From positions 1 through 26,780 of the forward strand of contig JBGOTP010000017.1 in assembly GCA_041476545.1 (NCBI GenBank): a stretch of DNA of 26,780 nt, in the 5' to 3' direction. Position 1 is the first letter of the stretch. Each line of letters begins with the position of its first letter. The translations under genes and the position numbers were made by a program. Of the stretch, positions 6,131-14,159 are shown piece by piece. The stretch comes from JBGOTP01 sp041476545. Its GTDB lineage: Bacteria; Acidobacteriota; Vicinamibacteria; Vicinamibacterales; CAVVIG01. The notes beneath the pieces were generated by a model, which ran no database searches, was not told where the DNA came from, and worked only from the letters and a program-made list of their open reading frames with translations.

Positions 6131-8572
6131 ATGAGAATCCGACGCCCCGCAGTCCGGGGGCTGCTGATTGTGGCGGCCTTGGGGCCGCTGCTCGTCGCGG
6201 TGTCGAGCCGGCCGCAGGCCGCGCCGCAGGCGTCGACGCTCACGGTGTCGTCGGCGACCGACGCGCGCGGGGCCGTGGACAAGTACTGCGTCTCGTGCCA
6301 TAGCGACAGACTGAAAACCGGTGGCCTCTCGCTGCAGGGGATCGATCTGAGCAAGCCCGCGGCCCATGCGGACACGCTCGAAAAGGTCGTCCGCAAGCTT
6401 CGTCTGGGCTCGATGCCGCCTCTTGGGTTGCCCCGGCCGGACCCGAACGGGTATACCGGGCTCATCACCTGGTTCGAATCGGGGCTCGACGGCGTCGCGG
6501 CGAGCACGCCAAATCCGGGTCGAACCGAGAGCCTCCACCGTCTCAATCGCGCCGAGTATCGGAATGCGATCCGCGATCTCCTGCACCTCGAGGGGCTCAA
6601 CTTCGCGACGCTCCTGCCGGGCGACGATGCCAGCTACGGCTTCGACAATATCGCGGGCGCGCTTGGCATGACGCCGACGCACCTGGAGCGCTACATGGAT
6701 GCGGCGCGATCGCTCAGCCGCATCGCGGTCGGCGACATCACCTTGCCCCCCGGCGGCGAGACGCACATGATCCCGCCCGATTTGTCGCAGGATGAGCAGT
6801 TCGCCGAGCTCCCGTTCGGCACCCGCGGCGGGGTCCGCGTCCAGCGGTATTTCCCGGCCGACGGCGAGTACATCATCCGATTCCAGGCATTCACCGGTGT
6901 CGGCGCCTCCGAGGCGGAGCCGAACTTCATCGAGTTGAGTGTCGACGGCCAGCGCGTCTTCTACGAACAGATGAAGCAAACGCCGATCAAGCACACGATT
7001 ACCGGCGCGGACATTCAGGCCAATACCGACTGGGAAGTGCGGACGCCGATCAGGGCGGGCTATCGCGACGTGGCCGTCACCTTCGTGCAGACGACAGCCG
7101 GCCAGTTGGAAGACTATCTGCAGCCGTTCTTGCGGCCGCCGGGCATCTCTTCGTTTCGACTGACGCGAATGGGCGGCTACTCAGGCCCCTACGTGGGCCA
7201 GGTGTCGTTCACCGGACCGCTCAGTGTCGCGGGATCGGGTGATACACCCAGCCGGCAGCGGATCTTTGTCTGCGAGCCGTCGTCGACCGCGAAGGAAGAG
7301 CCTTGCGCCCGGACCATCCTGTCGACGCTCGCGCGTCGCGCCTATCGGCGGCCGGTGACCACCTCCGACGTCGAGCAGCTGATGACGTTCTACCGCAAGG
7401 GCCGTGCGGAGGGCGACTTCACGCGGGGGATTCAGATCGGGCTCGAACGCCTGCTTGCGAGCCCGGACTTTCTCTTCCGCATCGAGGTCGATCCCTCCAA
7501 TCTCCGGCCCGGAGCCGTGTATCGTCTCAGCGACATCGAGCTGGCCTCGCGATTGTCGTTCTTCCTTTGGAGCAGCATTCCCGACGACGAGCTGCTCGAC
7601 GTGGCCAGCCGCGGGCAATTGAAAGATCCGGCGATGCTGGAGCGTCAGACGCGCCGCATGCTGGCCGATCCACGCGCCGACGCTCTCGTCAGCAACTTCG
7701 CCGGTCAGTGGCTGCGCCTGCGGAACGTGCAGGGTACCGACCCGAACGCGGCGCTGTTCCCGGACTTCGACGAAAACCTTCGTCGATCGATGCGTCGGGA
7801 AACCGAGCTGCTGTTCGACAGCATCGTCCGGGAGAATCGCAGCGTGCTCGATTTGCTGAACGCGGACTACACGTTCGTGGACGAGCGGCTCGCGCGTCAC
7901 TACGGGATTCCAAACGTCTACGGCAGCCATTTCAGGCGCGTGCCGGTGACCGATGCCCATCGCCGCGGGATTCTCGGTCAGGCGAGCATTCTGACGACCA
8001 CGTCGCAGTCGAATCGGACATCTCCCGTGACCCGCGGCAAGTGGATCCTGGAGAATCTGCTGGGTGCACCGCCGCCGGCGCCCCCGGCCAACATTCCTCC
8101 GCTCGATGACACCAAGCTCGAGGGAACCCTGCGGCAGCGCATGGAGCAGCATCGCAAGAACGCGACGTGCGCCGTCTGCCACAGCGTGATGGACCCGTTG
8201 GGGTTCTCTCTGGAGAACTTCAGCCCGCTCGGTCAGTGGCGGACGACCGACGGCGGCTTCCCGGTGGACGCAGCCGGCGCGATGCCGGACGGACGAAAGT
8301 TCGAGGGCGTCGACGGACTGCGCGAGGCGCTGCTCGCCAAGCCGGACCTGTTCATCACCACGTTGACTGAAAAGTTGATGATCTACGCGCTTGGCCGCGG
8401 GATTGAGCCGTCGGACATGCCGGCGGTCCGGGGTATCACCCGGGAGGCGGCCCGCGACGGTCAGCGCTTCTCTACGTTGATCCTTGGGCTCGTCCGCAGC
8501 GTGCCATTTCAGATGCGGTCGGCCGCCAAAGACAACATCGAGCGGATCGCGGCGAAGAGCGCTCAGCAGTAA
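6131..8572 (+). CDS. DUF1592-family exported diheme protein (DUF1587/1595/1592/1588/1585)
   Basis: This 813-residue exported protein has the multi-domain order of planctomycete/acidobacterial PSD proteins. It starts with a signal peptide (MRIRRPAVRGLLIVAALGPLL). A PSCyt1-like cytochrome c segment has CVSCH at residues 53-57, followed by DUF1587 (about 135-200, LHRLNRAEYRNAIRDLL), DUF1595 (about 390-455, ARRAYRRPV), DUF1592 (about 465-590, YRLSDIELASRLSFFLWSS), DUF1588 (about 610-705) holding a second heme motif CAVCH at 680-684, and C-terminal DUF1585 (about 720-795). Two CxxCH sites mean it can bind two c-type hemes. These proteins are periplasmic and of unknown reaction, thought to act in redox or polymer metabolism. 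ATG 6131 has GGAGAG upstream and gives the signal peptide. The DUF1552 gene follows 45 nt downstream, the usual pairing. Confidence 0.93.
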   Translation: MRIRRPAVRGLLIVAALGPLLVAVSSRPQAAPQASTLTVSSATDARGAVDKYCVSCHSDRLKTGGLSLQGIDLSKPAAHADTLEKVVRKLRLGSMPPLGLPRPDPNGYTGLITWFESGLDGVAASTPNPGRTESLHRLNRAEYRNAIRDLLHLEGLNFATLLPGDDASYGFDNIAGALGMTPTHLERYMDAARSLSRIAVGDITLPPGGETHMIPPDLSQDEQFAELPFGTRGGVRVQRYFPADGEYIIRFQAFTGVGASEAEPNFIELSVDGQRVFYEQMKQTPIKHTITGADIQANTDWEVRTPIRAGYRDVAVTFVQTTAGQLEDYLQPFLRPPGISSFRLTRMGGYSGPYVGQVSFTGPLSVAGSGDTPSRQRIFVCEPSSTAKEEPCARTILSTLARRAYRRPVTTSDVEQLMTFYRKGRAEGDFTRGIQIGLERLLASPDFLFRIEVDPSNLRPGAVYRLSDIELASRLSFFLWSSIPDDELLDVASRGQLKDPAMLERQTRRMLADPRADALVSNFAGQWLRLRNVQGTDPNAALFPDFDENLRRSMRRETELLFDSIVRENRSVLDLLNADYTFVDERLARHYGIPNVYGSHFRRVPVTDAHRRGILGQASILTTTSQSNRTSPVTRGKWILENLLGAPPPAPPANIPPLDDTKLEGTLRQRMEQHRKNATCAVCHSVMDPLGFSLENFSPLGQWRTTDGGFPVDAAGAMPDGRKFEGVDGLREALLAKPDLFITTLTEKLMIYALGRGIEPSDMPAVRGITREAARDGQRFSTLILGLVRSVPFQMRSAAKDNIERIAAKSAQQ

Positions 8573-8617
8573 TCGTCGAACCTTCAACGACCCGATGCGT
8601 GTGAGGAGACTGCAGTC

Positions 8618-9994
8618 ATGGTAATCAAGAAGCTCGCGTTGCCGCGTCGCACGTTCCTTCGAGGGGTTGGTGCGACGCTGGCACTCCCGCTGCTGGATGC
8701 GATGGTGCCGGCCTTCACCGCGGTCGGCAGGACAGCCGCCGCCCCCATCCGCCGCATGGGGTTTATCTACGTGCCGAACGGATTCATCCGGGAGTACTGG
8801 ACCCCGGATAAGGCCGGGACGGATTTCCTGCTGAAGCCGTCGCTGAAGGCGCTCGAGCCCTTCCGCGAACAGATGATTGTTGTCTCGGGCCTCGCCAACC
8901 TGCAGGCCGAAGCCATGGGGTCGCCTCCGGGCCCGCACTCTCGCAGCAGTGCGGCCTGGTTGACCGGCACACACGCCAAGTTCACCGAAGGGGCCGACGT
9001 GAGGGCCGCTATGAGCGCCGATCAGATTGCCGCCAAGACCCTGGGCGCGAACTCGGTGCTGCCGTCGCTCGAACTGGCGACCGAGCAGAACGAACAGATG
9101 GTCGGGAACTGCGAGGCCGGCTACAGCTGCATCTACCAGAACACGATCTCGTGGAAGAACGAGACAACGCCGCTGCCGATGGAGGTCCATCCACGTGTCG
9201 TGTTCCAGCGGTTGTTCGGCGATGGGGCCTCGGCGGGAGAGCAACGGCGCTATCTCCAAACGACCGGGAGCATTCTCGACGCGGTCACTGAACGGATCGG
9301 GGAGCTGGAGCGCCGGCTTGGTGCCAGCGACCGCGGGCGCCTCGGTCAATATCTCGAATCGGTAAGGGACATCGAGTCGAGGATTCAGCGCGCGGAAGCC
9401 AAGACAGACGACCCGTCACTCAATCTGCCGCCGCGGCCGGTGGATATCCCGCCGACCTTCGAGGAGCACGCCAAGCTGATGTACGACCTGCAGGTGCTCG
9501 CCTATCAGGCCGACATCACGCGCGTCATCGCATTCCAGCTCTGTCGCGAACTCAGCCCGCGAACCTACCCGAACATCGGCGTCGCCGGGCAGCATCACGC
9601 GTTGTCGCACCACGGCAACAACCCGGACAAGATCAAGGACGTCGCGAAGATCAACGCGTACCATGTGGAGCTTCTCGCCTACTACCTGGGCAAGTTGCGC
9701 GCGACGCCGGACGGTGATGGGTCGTTGCTGGATCACATGGTGATTCTCTATGGTGGCGGGCTCGGCAATCCCAACATACACGCCGTGGTCGACATGCCGA
9801 ACCTCGTGATCGGCGGCGGTGCGGGTTCGCTCAAGGGTGGACGGCACATCGACTACCCGGCCGGCGATCGCGTCCGACATGCGAATCTTCTGGTCACGCT
9901 CCTCGACAAGGCTGGCGTGCCGGTGGACCATCTGGGCGACAGCACCGGCAAGCTTGGGTCTGTCGTCCAACCCGAGGGTCTTTCGGGGTTGTAG
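8618..9994 (+). CDS. DUF1552 family Tat-exported protein
   Basis: The 458-residue product begins with a twin-arginine signal (PRRTFLRGVGATLALPLLDA, RR at 10-11) and so is probably folded in the cytoplasm before export. The body matches DUF1552: RRMGFIYVPNGFI near residue 45, GPHSRSSAAWLTG at about 110, SLELATEQNEQMVGNCEAGYSC at about 150-170, and the C-terminal GGGLGNPNIHAVVDMPNLVIGG. DUF1552 proteins are distantly related to the sulfatase/DUF1501 fold and nearly always sit next to DUF1592-family cytochromes, suggesting a joint periplasmic function, though the substrate is not known. GAGGAG lies upstream of ATG 8618. The gene is between the DUF1592 and ankyrin genes with gaps of 45 and 39 nt, indicating one operon. 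Confidence 0.93.
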   Translation: MVIKKLALPRRTFLRGVGATLALPLLDAMVPAFTAVGRTAAAPIRRMGFIYVPNGFIREYWTPDKAGTDFLLKPSLKALEPFREQMIVVSGLANLQAEAMGSPPGPHSRSSAAWLTGTHAKFTEGADVRAAMSADQIAAKTLGANSVLPSLELATEQNEQMVGNCEAGYSCIYQNTISWKNETTPLPMEVHPRVVFQRLFGDGASAGEQRRYLQTTGSILDAVTERIGELERRLGASDRGRLGQYLESVRDIESRIQRAEAKTDDPSLNLPPRPVDIPPTFEEHAKLMYDLQVLAYQADITRVIAFQLCRELSPRTYPNIGVAGQHHALSHHGNNPDKIKDVAKINAYHVELLAYYLGKLRATPDGDGSLLDHMVILYGGGLGNPNIHAVVDMPNLVIGGGAGSLKGGRHIDYPAGDRVRHANLLVTLLDKAGVPVDHLGDSTGKLGSVVQPEGLSGL

Positions 9995-10033
9995 ACGCTG
10001 CGGCACGACGTTGAAGGGGGTTGGAGGCACGTC

Positions 10034-11608
10034 ATGAAGGTGGGGCGCTCGACTGCATCGTGGATTCCGCTGGCCGTGGTGCTGGCGGTCGGCGCGCAGC
10101 CCGCGAAGGCCGCCGCGCAGCAACAGGCCACGCCACCGCTGATTGACGCCGTCAAGGGAGGCGACCAGCGGGCGATCGACGCTCTGCTGCGCGCGCACGC
10201 GGATGTGAACGCGCCACAAGTCGACGGGACGACCGCCGTCCATTGGGCGGCGCACAACGGCGATCTGGCCACCGTCGACCGCCTGATCGGCGCGGGGGCC
10301 AACGTCGGGGCCGCGAACCGTTACGGCGTGGCGCCGATCTGGCTCGCGGCTCAAAACGGTCACGGCCGCGTCGTGGAGGCGCTGCTCCGCGCTGGTGCCG
10401 ATCCGAATACCACCAGAGGCAGCAGCGGCGAAACCGTCCTGATGATCGCCGCCCGTTCGGGTCAGGTCGAGGTGCTGCAGCGACTGATTGCGCACGGCGC
10501 CGACGTGAACGTGAAAGACGCGATTCGCGGTCAGTCCGCGCTCATCTGGGCGGCGGGGGAAGGGCACGCGGGGGCGGTTCGCGTGCTGGCGAAAGCCGGA
10601 GCTGATCTCGAGATCCGGTCGAGCAGCGAGATGACGCCGCTCATGTTCGGCATCCGATCGGGGAGCATCGACACCGCGCGCGAACTCCTCGATCAGGGGG
10701 CAAACCTCAACGTGACGGGCCGCGATGGGACCACCATGATCTCGCTGGCCATCATCAACGCAAACTGGGAGATGGCGTCCCTCCTCGTGAGCCGCGGGGC
10801 GGACCCCAACGGCAACGACCCGATCCATGGCCGCCCGCTGCAGGCCCTGGCGTTCATGCGGAGGGCTGAAAATCGGGGCCTTTCCGGAGTGCTGCCCAGG
10901 CGGCCGTCCGGCGCGATCAGCTCGATCCGGCTGGCGGAGGATCTGCTGGCGCACGGCGCGCGGGTCAACGATCGCATCGACTGGAAGAATGCGAACAACA
11001 TACCGCCGCACATGTCGCTTCCCTTCTTCTTCACGATCAGCTTTGTCGGAGCCACGCCGTTCTTCATTGCCGCCAAGAACGCCGACATCGAGCTGATGAA
11101 GTTTCTGGTTGCCAATGGGGCCGACCCCGAGATCCCGACGGCGCAGAAGATCACGCCACTGCTCGCGGCAGCGGGTGTCGGCTACTCGACTGGCGAATCG
11201 CCTGAGACCCCGGAGGAAGCCTTGAGGGCGGTGCAGTTGCTGCAGGCGCTCGGAAGCGACTTGAAGGCTGTCACCGACTTTGGCGGGGGACAGCCAATGG
11301 CTCCTCCCGGTGCGCCGGCGGGCGCCCGGGCGGCCGGGGGCGGCCGTCGTGCGGCGCCCCTGGACGGCGTTGGCGTTCTGCACGGTGCCGTCGCTCGAGA
11401 GGCTCCGGACCTGGTGAAGTGGCTCATCGAACAGAACGTCCCGCTCGATCAGAAGAACAAGAATGGCCAGACGGCGCTCGACACGGTGTACGTCGTCGCC
11501 TTGGGCACGACGAGGCTCACACGAGACGTCATGGCCGGATTGCTCAGGGACGCGATGACGGCGAAGGGGCTGCCCGTGCCTCCACCGCCCGCTCAATCGG
11601 ACTATTGA
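10034..11608 (+). CDS. Secreted ankyrin-repeat protein
   Basis: The 524-residue product has a signal peptide (cleavage likely after AKAAAQ) followed by about nine ankyrin repeats. Clear units start at DGTTAVHWAAHNGDLATV, YGVAPIWLAAQNGHGRVV, SGETVLMIAARSGQVEVL, RGQSALIWAAGEGHAGAV, EMTPLMFGIRSGSIDTA, GATPFFIAAKNADIELM and GVLHGAVAREAPDLVKWL, each ending with the L-x-x-GADxN type turn. A Gly/Ala/Pro-rich insert at about 420-440 interrupts the array. The tail ends GLPVPPPPAQSDY. Ankyrin repeats mediate protein-protein contacts, so in the periplasm it may scaffold the DUF1592/DUF1552 pair encoded just upstream (39 nt gap, GGAGG before ATG 10034). The last 112 bp of the gene and its downstream flank recur at 15774-15993. 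Confidence 0.92.
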   Translation: MKVGRSTASWIPLAVVLAVGAQPAKAAAQQQATPPLIDAVKGGDQRAIDALLRAHADVNAPQVDGTTAVHWAAHNGDLATVDRLIGAGANVGAANRYGVAPIWLAAQNGHGRVVEALLRAGADPNTTRGSSGETVLMIAARSGQVEVLQRLIAHGADVNVKDAIRGQSALIWAAGEGHAGAVRVLAKAGADLEIRSSSEMTPLMFGIRSGSIDTARELLDQGANLNVTGRDGTTMISLAIINANWEMASLLVSRGADPNGNDPIHGRPLQALAFMRRAENRGLSGVLPRRPSGAISSIRLAEDLLAHGARVNDRIDWKNANNIPPHMSLPFFFTISFVGATPFFIAAKNADIELMKFLVANGADPEIPTAQKITPLLAAAGVGYSTGESPETPEEALRAVQLLQALGSDLKAVTDFGGGQPMAPPGAPAGARAAGGGRRAAPLDGVGVLHGAVAREAPDLVKWLIEQNVPLDQKNKNGQTALDTVYVVALGTTRLTRDVMAGLLRDAMTAKGLPVPPPPAQSDY

Positions 11609-11653
11609 TGTCGCATCGATCGACACGCCACGCCGTCGCCCGCCGGTAGTGCA
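11497..11653 (+). repeat. Direct repeat copy 1 (ankyrin gene 3' end plus flank)
   Basis: This segment holds the last 37 codons of the ankyrin gene, its stop and about 45 bases of flank. It recurs at 15774-15993 in the same orientation. Across about 127 aligned bases up to ATCGATCGAC I count eight substitutions and one 3-base insertion in copy 2; further on, copy 2 carries extra bases before the shared CCGGTAGTGCA. Most changes in the coding part are silent. Confidence 0.9.
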
Positions 11654-11677
11654 TCATCCCCGCTCCGGACGGATCGG

Positions 11678-12829
11678 ATGAACCGGCCGTCAGGCCGCGT
11701 CTGGATTCTGTTCGTGCTTGCGTGGGCCACTCAGCTGGGATCGATCACTTCAATCGAAGTCCTGAATTGGCGTGAGGAGCGCAGTCCACGTCACAATAGG
11801 CCGGTGTTGGGAGCTTGTAAGACGCGCGCGCTTCCGGTGGTGATGGCGGCGGCGCTCTGCGTGTCGTCCTGCGGGGGCGCTGGCGCGTTGTCGCGCGTGC
11901 AACAGATCCGACAGCGCGGATTTCTGGTGTGCGGCATCTCGCCTGGCATCGCCGGGTTCGCACAAGCCGACGCCGATGGCCGCTACCGCGGGCTCGACAT
12001 CGATATCTGCCGCGCCGTCGCCGCGGCGATCGTCGGCACCGCCGACAGCGTCAGGTACGAACAGATTGCCTCGCTCGAGCAACTGCAGCGCTCGCCCAAC
12101 ATCGATCTCGTCTCTCGCCGGCTGACGTGGTCGTTGCGCCGCGAAGGACTCAACGTCCTCTTCGGGCCCATCGTCTTTTACGACGGCCAGGGATTTCTCG
12201 TGTCACGCCGGGTGGCGGTCGATCGCGCGAATCAACTGGCCGATGTGCCGGTGTGTGTCGCCGAAGGATCGGAGCACGACGTGACGTTGACCGCGTATTT
12301 TCGAAGGCAAGGCCTTGCGCTTCGAAGAGTTCCGGTTCCGGACGGAAGGCGCGCCGGGGACGCGCTGATGTCTGGTGCTTGTGACGCGTTCAGCGCCGAC
12401 ATCTCCGAGTTGGCATCGCTGCGTAGCAGGCTGGCACGGCCCGACGACGTGCGCATTCTTGCCGATCGTATTTCGCGCGAACCGCTGGCTCAGCTCGTTC
12501 GCGGGACAGACGTGGACTTGTTCGATGTGCTGCGCTGGACCGTCTTCGCGACCGTCTCGGCGGAGGAGCTGGGCGTCACCTCCGCCAACGTCGACGAGAT
12601 GAAGACGAGCGCCGACCCGGACGTGCGTCGTCTGCTCGGAGTTGCGCGCGGGAACGGCGCCGCGCTGGGGCTTGACGAGGGGTGGGCCGCCGCCGTCATC
12701 AAAGAGGTCGGCAACTACGGCGAAGTGTTCGAGCGCAATCTGGGGCCGAACACGCCCATCAAGCTGGAGCGCGGTCTCAATGGCTTGTGGACTGCCGGGG
12801 GACTAATGTTCGCGCCACCCCTACGATAA
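11678..12829 (+). CDS. Orphan amino-acid ABC transporter substrate-binding lipoprotein (AapJ/SBP_bac_3 type)
   Basis: The protein matches general L-amino-acid-binding proteins of the AapJ type: RQRGFLVCGISPGIAGFA near the start of the mature domain, DADGRYRGLDIDICRAVAAA, YYDGQGF-like FYDGQGFLVSRR, EELGVTSANVDEM, VGNYGEVFERNLG and the terminal GLMFAPPLR. The frame is open from ATG 11678, but a signal sequence with lipobox VSSC lies around 11820-11872 (ALPVVMAAALCVSSCGG), so the true start is probably an in-frame GTG near 11803 or slightly upstream; no strong ribosome site decides it. No permease or ATPase gene is nearby, so this orphan may feed a distant transporter or act as a sensor. The usual SRNTTWT segment reads SRRLTWS. 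The 3' end overlaps the convergent gene at 12777 by 53 nt. Confidence 0.88.
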   Translation: MNRPSGRVWILFVLAWATQLGSITSIEVLNWREERSPRHNRPVLGACKTRALPVVMAAALCVSSCGGAGALSRVQQIRQRGFLVCGISPGIAGFAQADADGRYRGLDIDICRAVAAAIVGTADSVRYEQIASLEQLQRSPNIDLVSRRLTWSLRREGLNVLFGPIVFYDGQGFLVSRRVAVDRANQLADVPVCVAEGSEHDVTLTAYFRRQGLALRRVPVPDGRRAGDALMSGACDAFSADISELASLRSRLARPDDVRILADRISREPLAQLVRGTDVDLFDVLRWTVFATVSAEELGVTSANVDEMKTSADPDVRRLLGVARGNGAALGLDEGWAAAVIKEVGNYGEVFERNLGPNTPIKLERGLNGLWTAGGLMFAPPLR

Positions 12830-13361
12830 CCGACAGCATGACGACCCCGATGAACAGTGCGATCAACACGGTCTGGCCCGACGGCCCGCTGCCTTCGCCG
12901 GCGGGGGCGGTGGTTCCCGGTGTGCTCGCGTCCGCTGCTGCGGTTGCCTCACGCTCGACCTTGAAGCTCGCCTCAATGGCGCCCGACGTCTTGCGCGGCA
13001 TTTTCTCGAGCTTCACCTTCTTGTAGCCCGGTACCACGAGAGTCATTTCAAGACGCTGAGGATCGGCCACTTCGCCGAGTTCCTTGATCAAGGCGCCAAT
13101 GTCCGGGCTGCGGTAGTGTCCGGGCTTGTCGCCGGTGAACGGAATGCTCATGCCGGTGAGACGATCCTTGATCGTGATGTATGCGTAGTCCCTGACCGGC
13201 CGACCGGTGCTCGCGTCCTTGACGATGCCGAAGTAGACGAGATCGACCGGGCCATTTCCAGCGGGAAAGAACTCCTGTCCATTCGCCAGCAGTGTGCCGG
13301 CGCCGGCGAGCATGAGACCTGCTGCGACGATGATCGAGCGTGCAGTCGAATGTGACGTCAT
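12777..13361 (-). CDS. Exported, C-terminally anchored carboxypeptidase-regulatory-like protein
   Basis: The 194-residue product has a signal peptide (about residues 1-30) and then a beta-sandwich-like segment with DLVYFGIVKDASTGRPVRD and GHYRSPDIG, resembling the carboxypeptidase regulatory-like fold. A Thr/Ala/Pro/Gly linker at about 140-160 leads to a C-terminal transmembrane helix (TVLIALFIGVVMLSVIVGVA) and a short basic tail. It would face the periplasm and stay anchored in the inner membrane. Two ATGs (13364 and 13361) follow GGAG, which lies 7 to 10 bases upstream. It is the last gene of a four-gene operon with the amine oxidase. Its 3' end overlaps the substrate-binding gene on the other strand by 53 nt. 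The reaction or partner is unknown. Confidence 0.75.
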   Translation of the reverse strand: MTSHSTARSIIVAAGLMLAGAGTLLANGQEFFPAGNGPVDLVYFGIVKDASTGRPVRDYAYITIKDRLTGMSIPFTGDKPGHYRSPDIGALIKELGEVADPQRLEMTLVVPGYKKVKLEKMPRKTSGAIEASFKVEREATAAADASTPGTTAPAGEGSGPSGQTVLIALFIGVVMLSVIVGVARTLVPRQSTSH

Positions 13362-13386
13362 CATGGTTCTTCTCCTTCGACCCGTT

Positions 13387-13695
13387 CTAGACGAACCATC
13401 GCTTCTCGTAAAAAAGCATGGCGAGCGTGGTCAACGCCGGCGCCAGCCACACCCACGTGGGCGGAATGCGGTCACTGATGCTGCGTGGGACCACCAGCGC
13501 GATGGCGGTGCTGACGAGACCGGCCGTCGCCAGCCACCCATACCAGAGGATTACGGGGCCGGCGTCGGGATGCGTCTGCCAATGAAACCGGTTCGTTTCA
13601 GGGTAATAGCGAAAGAGCGCGAGATCGTAATAGAACGCCAGCCCATAGACCGCGCCGAACAGTATCGCGACGATTTTGAATGCAGAGGTCTTCAC
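13387..13695 (-). CDS. Small polytopic membrane protein (unknown)
   Basis: The 102-residue product has three hydrophobic segments: about 5-27 (FKIVAILFGAVYGLAFYYDL), about 46-70 (VILWYGWLATAGLVSTAIAL) and about 80-98. A His-containing stretch, NRFHWQTHPDAGP, lies between the first two. The GTG start at 13695 overlaps the stop of the upstream gene (GTGA, 4 nt), so translation is coupled; the frame is open upstream to 13770 but that part overlaps the neighbour and has no family support. It lies 22 nt before the carboxypeptidase-like gene. I do not recognise a family. The histidines near the membrane and the operon with a flavoenzyme raise the idea of a redox role, but nothing proves it. Confidence 0.78.
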   Translation of the reverse strand: MKTSAFKIVAILFGAVYGLAFYYDLALFRYYPETNRFHWQTHPDAGPVILWYGWLATAGLVSTAIALVVPRSISDRIPPTWVWLAPALTTLAMLFYEKRWFV

Positions 13696-14159
13696 GGCAA
13701 CAGTCCCTTGATGTTGTTGAGTACGTGTCCGATGAGAAAGCCCCACCAGACGATGAACGCGAGGAGCCATGTGAGGTATCGGCGAGACGAGGACTGCGCG
13801 GCCGCGAGGGGCTGCTGCCAGAACAGCCAGTAGGCGGGCAAGACGCCCAGGCCGATGGCCACGAGGTGTTCCTTGATTTCAAAGATGCCGTTGGCGGCGC
13901 GCGCGTCCATCTCCTCGAGCATCGGCCGCACATCGATTCTGTATTGAGGGTAGAGCAGCGCGCCACCGATCGACGTGACAATGAAAAGCACGATGATCGG
14001 GTTGACGTAGGCCGCGCCATTGACGCGCCTGAACCTGTCGATGAACGACCGCGGGCTCCCGCCAGCCGGAGCTGAAATGACGCTCAGCGCCTGGTGCGTC
14101 AGCCCGCCCAGGAGGGTGACTGCCAGCAGGCCGTGAACAATCAGCAATATCGTAATCAT
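13692..14159 (-). CDS. Four-helix membrane protein with membrane histidines
   Basis: The 155-residue product has about four hydrophobic helices: residues 2-28, 52-70, 96-114 and 128-148. Histidines are at 9 and 22 in helix 1, 98 at the start of helix 3 and 145 in helix 4 (GFLIGHVLNN). That spacing could allow heme b binding, but this is an inference. The ATG at 14159 overlaps the stop of the amine oxidase (ATGA, 4 nt) and the stop overlaps the next gene's GTG, so three genes are translationally chained. No known family is recognised. Acting as an electron-acceptor partner for the upstream FAD enzyme would fit, and a structural membrane protein is equally possible. Confidence 0.82.
   Translation of the reverse strand: MITILLIVHGLLAVTLLGGLTHQALSVISAPAGGSPRSFIDRFRRVNGAAYVNPIIVLFIVTSIGGALLYPQYRIDVRPMLEEMDARAANGIFEIKEHLVAIGLGVLPAYWLFWQQPLAAAQSSSRRYLTWLLAFIVWWGFLIGHVLNNIKGLLP

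Noticed and set aside
7181..11626. Very long minus-strand open frames (722 and 736 codons) opposite the DUF1592, DUF1552 and ankyrin genes
   Set aside because: They are Arg/His-rich shadows of GC-rich genes with strong family matches on the plus strand, and show no motif of their own.
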